DNA of 64,000 bases from Niveispirillum fermenti (GTDB taxonomy: Bacteria; Pseudomonadota; Alphaproteobacteria; Azospirillales; Azospirillaceae). Made by a program: the position numbers and the translations under genes. Below, one piece after another: positions 1 to 8,367 of the stretch. The DNA is taken from positions 87,301 through 151,300 of the forward strand of contig NZ_JBLTXA010000011.1 of the NCBI RefSeq assembly GCF_048066175.1. Reading direction: 5' to 3'. Under the pieces are notes generated by a model. It saw only the letters and a list, made by a program, of their open reading frames with translations, ran no database searches and was not told the origin of the DNA. Every line of letters begins with the position of its first letter. Position 1 is the stretch's first letter.

Positions 1-70
1 GGGCAGCGGAAGCCAACCCCTTGCCCAGGGACGAAACCACACCACCGGTGATGAAGATGAAGCGCGTCAT
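1..70 (-). CDS. pyrG: CTP synthase, N-terminal fragment
   Basis: Only the first 23 codons lie in the window; the gene runs off the left edge. The translation begins MTRFIFITGGVVSSLGKGLA, the near-invariant start of CTP synthase, including the GGVVSSLGKG nucleotide-binding loop. The enzyme makes CTP from UTP, ATP and glutamine in the cytoplasm. It follows tpiA and secG on the same strand, but a strong terminator after secG suggests that pyrG has its own promoter in the 100 bp upstream. The start is the ATG at 70. Confidence 0.93.
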   Translation of the reverse strand, partial: MTRFIFITGGVVSSLGKGLASAA

Positions 71-181
71 GGAACCCTAACCTTCGCCAAACATGCCAAC
101 GGGTTGGGCCCTTCCGGCCCAATCCTGCTATCGGATTTCACATCGGGGCACGGATGCCCATTCCACCATATTCATGCCCGA

Positions 182-210
182 ACGGAAAGAGGCGGCATGT
201 CTGCCGCCTC
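182..210 (-). terminator. Rho-independent terminator after secG
   Basis: Perfect 9-bp stem (189-197 with 202-210) with a four-base loop, read leftward 33 bases after the secG stop. The bases that follow on the minus strand are T-rich (CTCTTTCCGTTC). It probably ends the tpiA-secG transcript before pyrG. Confidence 0.72.
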
Positions 211-242
211 TCGCCATATCAACCGGGCCTGACGCCAAGGCA

Positions 243-569
243 TTACTCGCCGACGGGGACCGTCGGTTCGGCCGGGGCGGCAGGGGTCGCGGGGGCCTCG
301 CTGCCGGGGGCCGGCAGGTTGTCGAACAGGCTCTTGCCGCCGCCACCACCGCCGGCCAGGATGGCCAGGATCAGGCTGGTGCAGAAGAACAGGGCGGCCA
401 GGATGGCCGTCGTGCGGGTCAGAAGATTGGCACTGCCACGGGCGGACATGAAGCCGCCCATCGTGCCGCCGCCGATGCCCAGGCCACCGCCCTCGGACTT
501 CTGCACCAGCACCACACCGATCAGCGCAAGCGTGATCAGCAGATGCACGACCAGGACTATCTCTTGCAT
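243..569 (-). CDS. secG: Preprotein translocase subunit SecG
   Basis: Small inner-membrane subunit of the SecYEG channel, 108 aa from the ATG at 569 (MQEIVLVVHLL). The longer upstream frame is not conserved in kind. There are two membrane segments, at about residues 3-22 and 54-73. Between them lie the family motifs QKSEGGGLG and SARGSANLLTRTTA. The tail is rich in Ala and Pro (from about residue 85), as is common in alphaproteobacterial SecG. It lies 195 bp downstream of tpiA on the same strand, the usual tpiA-secG order, and is followed by an intrinsic terminator. Confidence 0.93.
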   Translation of the reverse strand: MQEIVLVVHLLITLALIGVVLVQKSEGGGLGIGGGTMGGFMSARGSANLLTRTTAILAALFFCTSLILAILAGGGGGGKSLFDNLPAPGSEAPATPAAPAEPTVPVGE

Positions 570-665
570 CCCAACAATCCCTGCAAACCGCGTCGAAAAC
601 GGCAACGGGAACCCGCACCGCCGAAAACCAACAAGCAGATGGCGCATCAAGCGCCCAAACGCAAG

Positions 666-701
666 GCCGCCCGCTTCCCCTTATGCAGGGAAGGCGGCGG
701 C
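666..701 (-). terminator. Hairpin between tpiA and secG
   Basis: A long, slightly imperfect GC-rich hairpin (GCCGCCCGCTTCCC against GGGAAGGCGGCGGC) lies 65 bp after the tpiA stop. There is no U-tract on the minus strand, so it may be an attenuating or RNA-stabilising hairpin rather than a full terminator. Confidence 0.4.
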
Positions 702-764
702 GCCCGCGTCATCAATCTGTCGCGCTTCTTAACCGGTCCCGCCCCAGTTCGCCAGAGCGAAGTG

Positions 765-1520
765 TCAGGGGCAGGCCTGCGCGATGCCCCAAAAATCATC
801 AGCCTTGAGGCTGGCACCACCGACCAGCGCGCCATCCACGTCCGCCACGGCCAGTATTTCGGCGGCATTGCCCGGCTTCACCGAACCGCCATAGAGGATG
901 CGCACGGCGTCGGGCTGTTCCACCAAGCCCGAAAGACGGCCGCGGATCATGGCATGCATGGCAGCAATGTCGGCCAGCGTCGGGGTGCGTCCCGTGCCGA
1001 TGGCCCATACGGGTTCATAGGCCACGACACAATTGCCGGCGGTCGCACCGGCGGGAATCGAGGTGGCAAGCTGCTCCGCCACTACAGTCTCCGCCCGGCC
1101 GGCGTCACGCTCGCCCTCCGTCTCGCCCACGCAGACAATGGCCGTCAACCCGGCCCGCAGGGCGGCGGCAGCCTTGGCCTGCACCTGGGCGCTGGTTTCC
1201 CCGTGATTGGTCCGGCGTTCCGAATGGCCGACGATGACATGGCTTGCCCCGACATCGGCCAGCATCTCCGCCGCCACATCGCCTGTATGGGCACCCTGGA
1301 TTTCGGCATGGCAATCCTGACCGCCGACCGCGACAGCCGACCCGGCCACGCCATGGGCCACCGCAGCCACGATCGTGGCCGGGGGGCACAACACCAGATC
1401 GAATCGCGGGTCGGCCTTTGCGCCCACCCGGGTCGCCAGGTCGATGGCCAGGGCGGTGCCGTCGGCGCGCCGGCAATGCATCTTCCAGTTACCGGCGATC
1501 AGATAGCGGCGTGCGGTCAT
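765..1520 (-). CDS. tpiA: Triosephosphate isomerase
   Basis: Interconverts dihydroxyacetone phosphate and glyceraldehyde 3-phosphate in glycolysis and gluconeogenesis. The TIM barrel has all its active-site elements: Lys13 in AGNWKMH, catalytic His99 in VIVGHSERR, general base Glu169 in AYEPVWAIGTG, and the phosphate-gripping YGGSVKPGNA near the C terminus. The length is 251 aa, normal for the family. The start is the ATG at 1520 because a GAGGA ribosome site lies just upstream; an in-frame ATG five codons earlier overlaps that site. It is divergent from ppiD across a 290-bp gap and followed by secG. Confidence 0.96.
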   Translation of the reverse strand: MTARRYLIAGNWKMHCRRADGTALAIDLATRVGAKADPRFDLVLCPPATIVAAVAHGVAGSAVAVGGQDCHAEIQGAHTGDVAAEMLADVGASHVIVGHSERRTNHGETSAQVQAKAAAALRAGLTAIVCVGETEGERDAGRAETVVAEQLATSIPAGATAGNCVVAYEPVWAIGTGRTPTLADIAAMHAMIRGRLSGLVEQPDAVRILYGGSVKPGNAAEILAVADVDGALVGGASLKADDFWGIAQACP

Positions 1521-1810
1521 TTCGTTCCTCATCATCTTCTTGTCACATTCTTGTCGAAAGGCGCCGTTCCCGGCCGGGTTGCCCCCGGTCAGCCGGCCCT
1601 GATCGTTGCCGGCGCATTATGCGGGGATGCCACCGCTGTTCCAAACGCCAAGCGGCGCGCGGGCGCGCATGGCCGCGACATGGGCCTGTTCGGCCACCCG
1701 GGCTTGCCCCGGTCGGATCGGTTCCCTATGATGCCGCGCTTTCCGGGCATCTCCGGACGGCCCGCGCGCCCGTGCGCGGCCGATTATACGATGGAACACA
1801 AGCGTCCCCC
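1521..1810. other. Divergent intergenic region tpiA/ppiD
   Basis: 290 bp without a credible gene. It holds the ppiD promoter described separately. No clear promoter for tpiA was found on the other strand. Confidence 0.6.
1704..1732 (+). promoter_or_regulatory. Sigma-70 type promoter for ppiD-trpE
   Basis: TTGCCC (1704-1709), a 17-bp spacer, then TATGAT (1727-1732). Spacing is ideal. The start of transcription would be near 1739, giving a leader of about 70 bases before the ppiD ATG. Confidence 0.6.
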
Positions 1811-3703
1811 ATGCTCCAGATCATCCGCAGCACCGTCGGCTCCTGGGTCGTCAAGATCCTGTTCGTCCTCCTGATCATCAGCTTCGCCGTCTGGGGCATC
1901 GGCGATATCACGCAGGGCGTGCGGTCCGGCGTCGCCCAGGTCGGGGAACGCAACATCACCCCGCAGGAACTGGACAGCGCCTACCGCGCCGAACTCAGCC
2001 GCATGCGCCAGATGCTGGGGCCGGAGTTCACGGAGGAACAGGCCCGGCAGTTCGGCCTGCGCGAACGCGCGCTGGAACAGCTCATCCAGCGCGAATTGCT
2101 GGCACAGGCCGCGGATGACCTGGGTTTGCGCATCGCCGACGGTACGGTGATGGAAGAGGTATTGAAGGTTCCGGCCTTCAAGGACGCCTTTGGAAACTTC
2201 GATGTCGGCCTGATGCGCGCCCTGCTGTTGCAGAACGGCATGACCGAGCAGGGGTTCGTGGAGGATGTCCGGGGCGATCTGGCGCGCAGTGACCTGATCG
2301 GCGCCATCACCGGCGGCGCCACGGCGCCGCGCTCCCTGGCGGAAGCGCTGTTCCGTTACCGTTTCGAGGCCCGTACCTTCGAAGCGGTGACCATATCGAA
2401 CACCGCCATGCCCGACGCCCCGGCCCCCGACCAGGCCACGCTGGAGGCGTTCCACAAGGACAAGGCGGTCCGCTACACCGCCCCCGAATACCGCACGGTG
2501 CAGGTGGCCCTGCTGGAAGCCGCGGCGCTGGCCGGCGAGGTGGAGGTCAGCGACGAGGATCTGGCCGAATATTACGACGCCCATGCCGGCGAATATGTGA
2601 CGCCCGAGCGGCGCAGCCTGACCCAGGCCGTGTTCACCGACAAGGCCGCCGCCGACAAGGCTCTGGCGGACATCGCCGCCGGCCGCCCGATCGCGGATGT
2701 CGCCAGGGATGCCGGTACGGAAGCCGTCGCCCTGCCCGACATGCTGAAGACCGACCTGCCGGCCGAACTGGCCGATACGGCCTTCACGGCGGAACCCAAC
2801 AAGCCGGCCGGCCCCGTGCAGAGTGACTTCGGCTTTCATGTGCTGGTCGTCACCAATATCCAGGCGGGCGGCGAACGCAGCCTGGATAGCGTGAAGGACG
2901 AAATCGCCGCCCATGTGCGCCAGGATCGCGCCATCGACAAGCTGTTCGAGGTATCGACCAGGCTGGAGGACCAGTTGGCCGGCGGCACCCCGCTGGAAGA
3001 GGCCGCGCAGGCCGTCGGCGCCCGTCTGGTGACGCTGGGCGGGATCGACAGCCGCGGCACCGACGCGGACGGCACCGAGCAGGGGGCTGCCCTGCCTGAA
3101 CGGGAGAAGATCCTGGCATCCGCCTTCTCCCTGTCCGCCGGTCAGACCGGCAGCGTTGAAGAGGCGGGCACCGAGGCCTTCTTCGCCGTCCATGTGCAGT
3201 CCGTGACGCCGGCGGCGCTGCGACCGCTGGAAGAGGTGAAGTCCGTGGTGCTGGGTGACTGGCAGGCCGAGCAGAAGCAGGCCGCCGCACGCCAGAAGGC
3301 CGAGGAGGTGGCGGAAAAGATCAGGGCCGGCGCATCCGCGAAGGATGCCGCCGCCGGGATCACGGGGGCGATCGTCCAGAATGTCGACCCGCTGATGCGG
3401 GCAGGTGCGGCCAGCGCCATCGTTCCGGCGGCCGCCTTGGAGACCCTGTTCAAGGCCCCGATCGGCACGGTCACCACGGCCGAGCGTCCCGCAGCCCAGG
3501 TCGTTGCCAAGCTGACCGGCATCACGCCGGCCGACCCCGCCACGGTGCAGGCCGCGGCACAGATCGCGCAGCTTTCCAACATCACCCAGCAGTCGATGCA
3601 GGAGGAGCTGGCCCTGCAGTACCTGTCGGCATTGCGTACCCGCTATGGCGTCACGATCAACCAGACGCTGATCAACCAGCTTTACGGCAGCAGCCAGGAG
3701 TAA
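1811..3703 (+). CDS. ppiD: Membrane-anchored peptidyl-prolyl isomerase/chaperone PpiD
   Basis: Periplasmic folding helper tethered at the exit of the Sec channel. 630 aa, close to the 623 aa of the E. coli protein. The N terminus is a short cytoplasmic MLQIIRSTVGSW followed by one membrane segment (about residues 12-33). A SurA_N-like chaperone region follows, then a parvulin-type PpiC domain around residues 240-370 (PVQSDFGFHVLVV is its last conserved strand), and a long helical C-terminal chaperone region ending in QLYGSSQE. The frame is open upstream, but the ATG at 1811 gives the family's usual N terminus. trpE starts five bases after its stop, so the two are probably cotranscribed, an order common in Rhodospirillales. 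Confidence 0.88.
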   Translation: MLQIIRSTVGSWVVKILFVLLIISFAVWGIGDITQGVRSGVAQVGERNITPQELDSAYRAELSRMRQMLGPEFTEEQARQFGLRERALEQLIQRELLAQAADDLGLRIADGTVMEEVLKVPAFKDAFGNFDVGLMRALLLQNGMTEQGFVEDVRGDLARSDLIGAITGGATAPRSLAEALFRYRFEARTFEAVTISNTAMPDAPAPDQATLEAFHKDKAVRYTAPEYRTVQVALLEAAALAGEVEVSDEDLAEYYDAHAGEYVTPERRSLTQAVFTDKAAADKALADIAAGRPIADVARDAGTEAVALPDMLKTDLPAELADTAFTAEPNKPAGPVQSDFGFHVLVVTNIQAGGERSLDSVKDEIAAHVRQDRAIDKLFEVSTRLEDQLAGGTPLEEAAQAVGARLVTLGGIDSRGTDADGTEQGAALPEREKILASAFSLSAGQTGSVEEAGTEAFFAVHVQSVTPAALRPLEEVKSVVLGDWQAEQKQAAARQKAEEVAEKIRAGASAKDAAAGITGAIVQNVDPLMRAGAASAIVPAAALETLFKAPIGTVTTAERPAAQVVAKLTGITPADPATVQAAAQIAQLSNITQQSMQEELALQYLSALRTRYGVTINQTLINQLYGSSQE

Positions 3704-3708
3704 CGGCC

Positions 3709-5223
3709 GTGCGCACCTTTCCGGATGAAAGCGCCTTTGCCCGCACCTATCAGTCGGGGGCGGCGCAGGTGCTGTGGACCCGGCTGGTCAGTGACCTGGA
3801 CACACCCGTTTCCGCCATGATGAAGCTGGTGCGTGACCGTCCCAACGCCTTCCTGCTGGAATCGGTGACGGGCGGGTCGATACGCGGCCGCTATTCCATG
3901 ATCGGGCTGAAGCCGGACCTGATCTGGCGCTGCCGCGGCACCGGGTCGGAGATCAACCGCCAGGCTGCCGTCGATCCGGCCCGCTTCACCCCGTGCGAAG
4001 GCAATCCGCTGAAGGTGCTGGCAGCGTTGCTGGAGGAGTCGCGCATCGACCTGCCGGCCGAACTGCCGCCCATGTCGGCGGGGCTGTTCGGCTATCTGGG
4101 CTATGACATGGTCCGGCTGATGGAGAAGCTGCCGGACAGCAACAACAACGATCTGGGCCTTGATGACAGCATCATGGTCCGTCCGACCGTGATGGCCATT
4201 TTCGACGGGATCGACAATGTCGTGACCGTGGTGACCCCCGTGCGCCCGCAGGAAGGCGTATCGGCGGAGGCGGCCCTGGCGGCAGCGAAGGCCCGGTTGG
4301 CGGAATCAGTGGCCGACCTGGAAGGCCCCGTACCGGCGGTACATGAGACGACATTGGATATCGCCGCCCTGCCCCCGCCCGCATCCAACATGGCCCGGCA
4401 GGAATATCATGGGGTGGTGGAGAAGGCGAAGGAGTATGTCCGGGCCGGCGACATCTTCCAGGTGGTGCCCAGCCAGCGTTTCTCCGTGCCCTTCAAACTG
4501 CCGCCGTTCGCCCTTTACCGGGCGTTGCGCCGGCTGAATCCCTCGCCTTTCCTGTTCTTCCTGGATTTCGGCGATCTGGCCGTCGTGGGCTCCAGCCCGG
4601 AAATCCTGGTGCGGCTGCGCGACGATACCGTGACCATCCGCCCCATCGCCGGCACCCGCAAGCGGGGCAAGACCGCGGCGGAGGATCAGGAACTGGCCGC
4701 CGACCTTCTGTCCGATCCCAAGGAACTGGCCGAGCATCTGATGCTGCTGGACCTGGGGCGCAACGATGTGGGCCGGGTGTCGCAGACGGGAACCGTTACG
4801 GTAACGGAAAAGTTCACTATCGAGTATTACTCCCACGTCATGCACATCGTTTCGAACGTGGAAGGAAAGCTGGACCCGAAGTTCACACCGATCGAGGCCC
4901 TGGTTGCCGGTTTTCCCGCCGGCACCGTATCGGGTGCGCCCAAGGTGCGGGCCATGGAGATCATCGACGAGTTGGAGAAGACCCGACGCGGCATCTATGG
5001 CGGCTGCATCGGCTATTTCGCGGCCAACGGCACCATGGATACCTGCATCGCCCTGCGCACGGCCGTGCTGAAGGATGGGGTGATGCATGTGCAGTCCGGC
5101 GGGGGGGTCGTGGCCGACAGCGAGCCGGAAGCCGAGTATCAGGAGACCGTGAACAAGGCGATGGCCCTGTTCAAGGCGGCAGAGGAAGCTGTGCGCTATG
5201 CGCAGGAGCGGGGAGGAGCCTGA
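3709..5223 (+). CDS. trpE: Anthranilate synthase component I
   Basis: Converts chorismate to anthranilate, the first committed step of tryptophan synthesis, together with a glutamine amidotransferase (TrpG). 504 aa with the full chorismate-binding domain: PIAGTRKRG, LLDLGRNDVGRVS, FPAGTVSGAPKVRAMEI and GGCIGYFAANG. The LLES motif at residues 49-52, which forms the tryptophan feedback site, is present. The start is GTG at 3709, with an AGGAG site formed by the end of ppiD. There is no trpG, trpD or trpC after it here: the next gene is a formyltransferase-like gene that overlaps or abuts the trpE end. A separate trpG must lie elsewhere, or a fused trpEG exists elsewhere. Confidence 0.94.
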   Translation: MRTFPDESAFARTYQSGAAQVLWTRLVSDLDTPVSAMMKLVRDRPNAFLLESVTGGSIRGRYSMIGLKPDLIWRCRGTGSEINRQAAVDPARFTPCEGNPLKVLAALLEESRIDLPAELPPMSAGLFGYLGYDMVRLMEKLPDSNNNDLGLDDSIMVRPTVMAIFDGIDNVVTVVTPVRPQEGVSAEAALAAAKARLAESVADLEGPVPAVHETTLDIAALPPPASNMARQEYHGVVEKAKEYVRAGDIFQVVPSQRFSVPFKLPPFALYRALRRLNPSPFLFFLDFGDLAVVGSSPEILVRLRDDTVTIRPIAGTRKRGKTAAEDQELAADLLSDPKELAEHLMLLDLGRNDVGRVSQTGTVTVTEKFTIEYYSHVMHIVSNVEGKLDPKFTPIEALVAGFPAGTVSGAPKVRAMEIIDELEKTRRGIYGGCIGYFAANGTMDTCIALRTAVLKDGVMHVQSGGGVVADSEPEAEYQETVNKAMALFKAAEEAVRYAQERGGA

Positions 5224-5227
5224 CCCC

Positions 5228-6220
5228 GTGGCCCCTCCCCTTGCGGCGGCCGATATTCTGTCGATCCGGCCCGACCGGCTGGTTCTGGCCACCTCGGCTG
5301 TCCTGGCGCCGGTTCTGGCCCCGCTCTTACCGGCGGCGGAGATCGCCACCAGCCCCAGCGGGGTCGACCATCTGCTGACCGCGGACAAGACCGTCTCCGT
5401 GCGCCTGGTCTGCATTGGTTTCGGGCATGTCCTGTCCTTATCGACGCTGGGCCGTTGCGGGGCCGGGGCCATCAATCTGCATCCGGCCCCGCCCGACTAT
5501 CCCGGATCAGCCGTCAACCACCTCGCCCTCTATGAGGGGGCGACCCGCTTCGGCGTGACCGCCCATCTGATGGAGCCGGCCGTCGATTCCGGCCCCATCC
5601 TGGCGGTGGACCGTTTCGACATTCCGCCCGGCATCGGCCATCGCGGATTGGACGAGTTGACCTGGCCCGCACTGCTGCGACTGCTGCACCGGCTGTCCCC
5701 CTGCCTGCGCGGGCTCGCCCCCTGGCCGGACAGGCCGTCGGGGGAACATTGGCGAGGACCGGCCAGCCGGCGGGCCCGGGTGATGGATCTGACGCGGATC
5801 GGCCAGGACCTGACCCCGGCGGAGGCGGCGCGCCGGCACCGTGCGTTCCGCGACGGCCCCGACAGCGCCTTACTTTTCGAGCGCAACGGCACCTGGCAGC
5901 CCTATCAGCCCAGCGGGCGTATCAAAGGCTGGGTCGATGGCATTATCGGGGATACGGTGCGCGGCTGGGCATATGATCCGACGGAACCTGCCCACCGCAC
6001 CCGCATCCGGGTGGAAGCCGACGGATACCCCGTGGCCGACCTGATCGCGGACGGGCAGCGGCGGGACGTGGCGGATGCGGGCCATGGCGATGGGAATTGC
6101 GGCTTCATCCTGCCCCTTGCGCAACTGTCCGCAACGGCACGGCAGCTGGAAATCCTGTTGCCCGACGACGAATGGCGCCGCCTGCCCGGCGGCCCCCTGC
6201 TGCTGCCGAATACCGGTTAA
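5228..6220 (+). CDS. Formyltransferase-like enzyme with C-terminal GWAxDP domain
   Basis: 330 aa from a GTG at 5228 that has a strong GGAGGAG site; an ATG at 5198 inside trpE is the alternative. Residues ~60-125 match the folate-dependent formyltransferase core: AINLHPAPPDYPGS and GVTAHLMEPAVDSGPIL. The catalytic Asn (83), His (85) and Asp (120) are all kept. The region upstream of that is short and lacks a clear N-terminal Rossmann start. Residues ~230-330 form a separate domain (GWVDG, GWAYDPTEP, DGNCGFILPL). It resembles a beta-rich domain I recall from the ends of glycosyltransferases and FkbM proteins in Rhodospirillales (recollection, not a search). A sugar or amine formyltransferase is likely; the substrate is unknown. 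It appears translationally coupled to trpE. Confidence 0.7.
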   Translation: MAPPLAAADILSIRPDRLVLATSAVLAPVLAPLLPAAEIATSPSGVDHLLTADKTVSVRLVCIGFGHVLSLSTLGRCGAGAINLHPAPPDYPGSAVNHLALYEGATRFGVTAHLMEPAVDSGPILAVDRFDIPPGIGHRGLDELTWPALLRLLHRLSPCLRGLAPWPDRPSGEHWRGPASRRARVMDLTRIGQDLTPAEAARRHRAFRDGPDSALLFERNGTWQPYQPSGRIKGWVDGIIGDTVRGWAYDPTEPAHRTRIRVEADGYPVADLIADGQRRDVADAGHGDGNCGFILPLAQLSATARQLEILLPDDEWRRLPGGPLLLPNTG

Positions 6221-6238
6221 TGAGAGGCATGGAGAATG

Positions 6239-6289
6239 CCCCTTCGTATCCGCGCCAACGGGTGCGGCGGCGCGCGCCTCCGCGAAGGG
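6239..6289. terminator. Possible bidirectional hairpin between convergent genes
   Basis: CCCTTCG (6240-6246) can pair with CGAAGGG (6283-6289) around a GC-rich loop, between the formyltransferase stop and the ymdB stop. There is no U-tract, so this is weak. Confidence 0.3.
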
Positions 6290-7132
6290 TCAGGCCTCCG
6301 GCAGGCTCTGCCCCAGCCGGCCGCCGATGCGCACCGGTTCGGCTCGTCTGGCCAGACCCGTCCGGTCATCGGTTTCAACGAACAGGCCGCAGACCGTGAC
6401 CGTGGCATCGTTCTCCCCCGGTGAATAACGCTCACCGGGCACCTTGCGCAGCATCTTGTAGATGGCAGCATCCTTCTTCATGCCGATCACGGTATCGTAA
6501 TCGCCGCACATGCCCGCATCGGTCTGATAGGCCGTGCCCCCGTTCAGGATCTGCAGGTCGGCCGTGGGCACATGGCAATGGGTGCCCACAACCAGGCTGA
6601 CACGACCATCCAGCACATGGCCCATGATCATCTTCTCGCTGCTGGCCTCCGCATGCATGTCCATGATGATGGCATCCACGCCCGCCGGCCCCATGCGGGC
6701 CCCACCCAGGCGATGGATGTTCAACACCTTTTCGACGGGCGGGAACGGGTCGTCCAGCGGGTCCATGAAGACGCGGCCCATGGCATTGATCACCATCACC
6801 TTGTGCCGCCCGTTCTTGGCGGGCAGGATGGTATGGCCGCGGCCCGGCGTGCCGTCGGGATAGTTGATGGGCCGGACAAGCTGGGGAATCCGGTCGATCT
6901 GCGACAGCAATTCCTTCTGGTCCCAGGCGTGGTTGCCCAGCGTCACGCAATCCACGCCGGCCGCGAACAGTTCCTGGGCGATCTTTTCGGTGATGCCGAA
7001 GCCACCGGCCGCATTCTCCCCGTTCACCGTGATGAAATCGGGTTTCAGCTTCGCCTTCAGTTGCGGCAGATGGCGCAGCACGCCTTCCCGGCCACTGCGG
7101 CCGACAATGTCACCCAGAAACAACAAACGCAT
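6290..7132 (-). CDS. YmdB-family metallophosphoesterase
   Basis: 280 aa member of the TIGR00282/YmdB family. Characterised members hydrolyse 2',3'-cyclic nucleotides using two metal ions. Conserved metal ligands are visible: FLGDIVGR (residues 4-11), NGENAAGG, TLGNHAWDQ, and GTHCHVPTADLQI near residue 180. The start is the ATG at 7132 (MRLLFLGDIVG); the 14 extra upstream codons are not typical. The ORF faces away from the 5-formyl-THF cyclo-ligase upstream by 63 bp on the same strand and is likely its cotranscribed neighbour. The biological role in alphaproteobacteria is not established. Confidence 0.88.
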   Translation of the reverse strand: MRLLFLGDIVGRSGREGVLRHLPQLKAKLKPDFITVNGENAAGGFGITEKIAQELFAAGVDCVTLGNHAWDQKELLSQIDRIPQLVRPINYPDGTPGRGHTILPAKNGRHKVMVINAMGRVFMDPLDDPFPPVEKVLNIHRLGGARMGPAGVDAIIMDMHAEASSEKMIMGHVLDGRVSLVVGTHCHVPTADLQILNGGTAYQTDAGMCGDYDTVIGMKKDAAIYKMLRKVPGERYSPGENDATVTVCGLFVETDDRTGLARRAEPVRIGGRLGQSLPEA

Positions 7133-7195
7133 ATGTGATCCCCAAAGCGCGGGCCGGGTTGCCGCCAGGCCCATGAATATCCGGATGACAAGCCG

Positions 7196-7816
7196 TCAGG
7201 CCGGGCGGTTGACGCCCACCTCGGTCACGATCCAGTCCAGCCGCTGATCGTAAGCGTCAACCGGCAGGCTTTCCAGCTTTTGTCCGGCATAGGCGATGCC
7301 CACGGCAACCGTCGGCGCCTCGGCCCGCAGCACTTCCAGCGTCCGGTCATAGAAACCGCCGCCATAGCCCAGGCGATAGCCGCGATCGTCAAAAGCCAGC
7401 ATGGGGACCAGCACGATGTCGGGCTGTGCCACCGGCGCCTCTGACATGGGTTCCATGACGCGGAAGGCGCCGGGCACCAGCGGATGTCCCGGCCGCCACA
7501 AACGGAAGATCAACGGCCAGGCACGCCCGGTGACAACGGGCAGGGCCGTGGCATGACCGGCTGCACCCAGGGCCGACAGGGCTGGCCCCACATCCACCTC
7601 GTCCCCCTTCGGCCAATAGCCGGCGATGACCAGCGGATGGCCGTGCGGGGCGATGGCGGGCAGCAGGGACAGCAGATGGGTGGTGATGGCAGGCGCCGCC
7701 GCGGGGCCGATCCGTTCGTGGCATTGCGCACGCGCCGCACGCGCCGTGATCCGGGCGGCCTGCTTGGCCTGCGCCATGGCGTCGGGCGCCACGGGACCGG
7801 CATCCCTGTCGGACAT
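7196..7816 (-). CDS. 5-formyltetrahydrofolate cyclo-ligase
   Basis: Converts 5-formyl-THF plus ATP to 5,10-methenyl-THF, clearing an inhibitory folate. 206 aa. The signature PMLAFDDRGYRLGYGGGFYD near residues 145-165 is the 5-FCL active-site and ATP-binding motif; GYWPKGDEVD and FRLWRPG are also family-typical. The start is the ATG at 7816; a second in-frame Met lies 13 codons in. A 6S RNA gene and then zapA lie directly upstream, reproducing the zapA-ssrS-ygfA order known from E. coli, where processing of the 6S transcript also yields the cyclo-ligase mRNA. Confidence 0.93.
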   Translation of the reverse strand: MSDRDAGPVAPDAMAQAKQAARITARAARAQCHERIGPAAAPAITTHLLSLLPAIAPHGHPLVIAGYWPKGDEVDVGPALSALGAAGHATALPVVTGRAWPLIFRLWRPGHPLVPGAFRVMEPMSEAPVAQPDIVLVPMLAFDDRGYRLGYGGGFYDRTLEVLRAEAPTVAVGIAYAGQKLESLPVDAYDQRLDWIVTEVGVNRPA

Positions 7817-7852
7817 GGGTCGACCCTGCTGCGGTTCAGGGGAAAAGCGGGC

Positions 7853-8015
7853 GGAAGATGGCCGCCTTGGCCGTTGGTGTTGCTATCCCTCGTGACCTGC
7901 ACAAGCAGGTGGGAGCCATATACCGGCACCACGGCACCGGCAGGGACAGCCCCCTCGAGGAATGATTATCGGCCCCGGGGATAAAGCGACCTGACGCACC
8001 AGGCAGCCAGCTTCC
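7853..8015 (-). ncRNA. ssrS: 6S RNA
   Basis: About 163 nt on the minus strand between zapA and the cyclo-ligase gene. The two ends pair: GGAAGCUGGCUGCCU at the 5' side with AAGGCGGCCAUCUUCC at the 3' side, with only one mismatch plus G-U pairs. Just inside is CCCCGGGGCCGAUAAUCAU, which resembles the conserved CCCCUGAGCCGAUAUUUCAU of E. coli 6S RNA. The 3' side has GUCACGAGGGAUAGCAACA, matching my memory of alphaproteobacterial 6S RNAs. 6S RNA binds and sequesters housekeeping RNA polymerase in stationary phase. The 3' end is followed by CGCUUUUCC, a weak terminator-like tail. Ends are estimated from the closing stem. Confidence 0.88.
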
Positions 8016-8025
8016 AGACACTTAT

Positions 8026-8364
8026 TTAGGCGCGTTCAAGCCGCGCTGCAATGTCTTCGATGCGCTTTGCCAATGTATCGACAGCCGTCGCCATCTTTGT
8101 CTCATCAGCTGCGGCAGGGGCGGCCGGGGCCGGCACATGGCCGCCACGCAGCGCCTTGACCTGGGCGCGCGTCTCCATCAACTCGTCCGCCAGCACGATG
8201 CAGGTGGCGATAAGGTTCTGCACCTCGTGGCCCGCGGCCCCGCCCGTCAGTTCCTGCATGCGGGCGTCGACATAGGCGGCCAGTTCCAGCAGGCGCTGTT
8301 CCTGGCCTTCCTCGCAGTTCAGCGAATGGCTGCGGCCATTCAGGGTGAAATCCACGCGACGCAT
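8026..8364 (-). CDS. zapA: Cell division protein ZapA
   Basis: Small coiled-coil protein that bundles FtsZ filaments at the division ring. 112 aa from the ATG at 8364. The N-terminal globular part (MRRVDFTLNGRSHSLNCEEG) is typical, followed by the helical region with the conserved VQNLIATCIVLADELME and a C-terminal coiled coil (DTLAKRIEDIAARLERA) after an Ala/Pro linker. The adjacent upstream gene is a small coiled-coil ORF with a stop three bases before this start, so the two are coupled. The 6S RNA follows. Confidence 0.92.
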   Translation of the reverse strand: MRRVDFTLNGRSHSLNCEEGQEQRLLELAAYVDARMQELTGGAAGHEVQNLIATCIVLADELMETRAQVKALRGGHVPAPAAPAAADETKMATAVDTLAKRIEDIAARLERA

Positions 8365-8367
8365 CAA

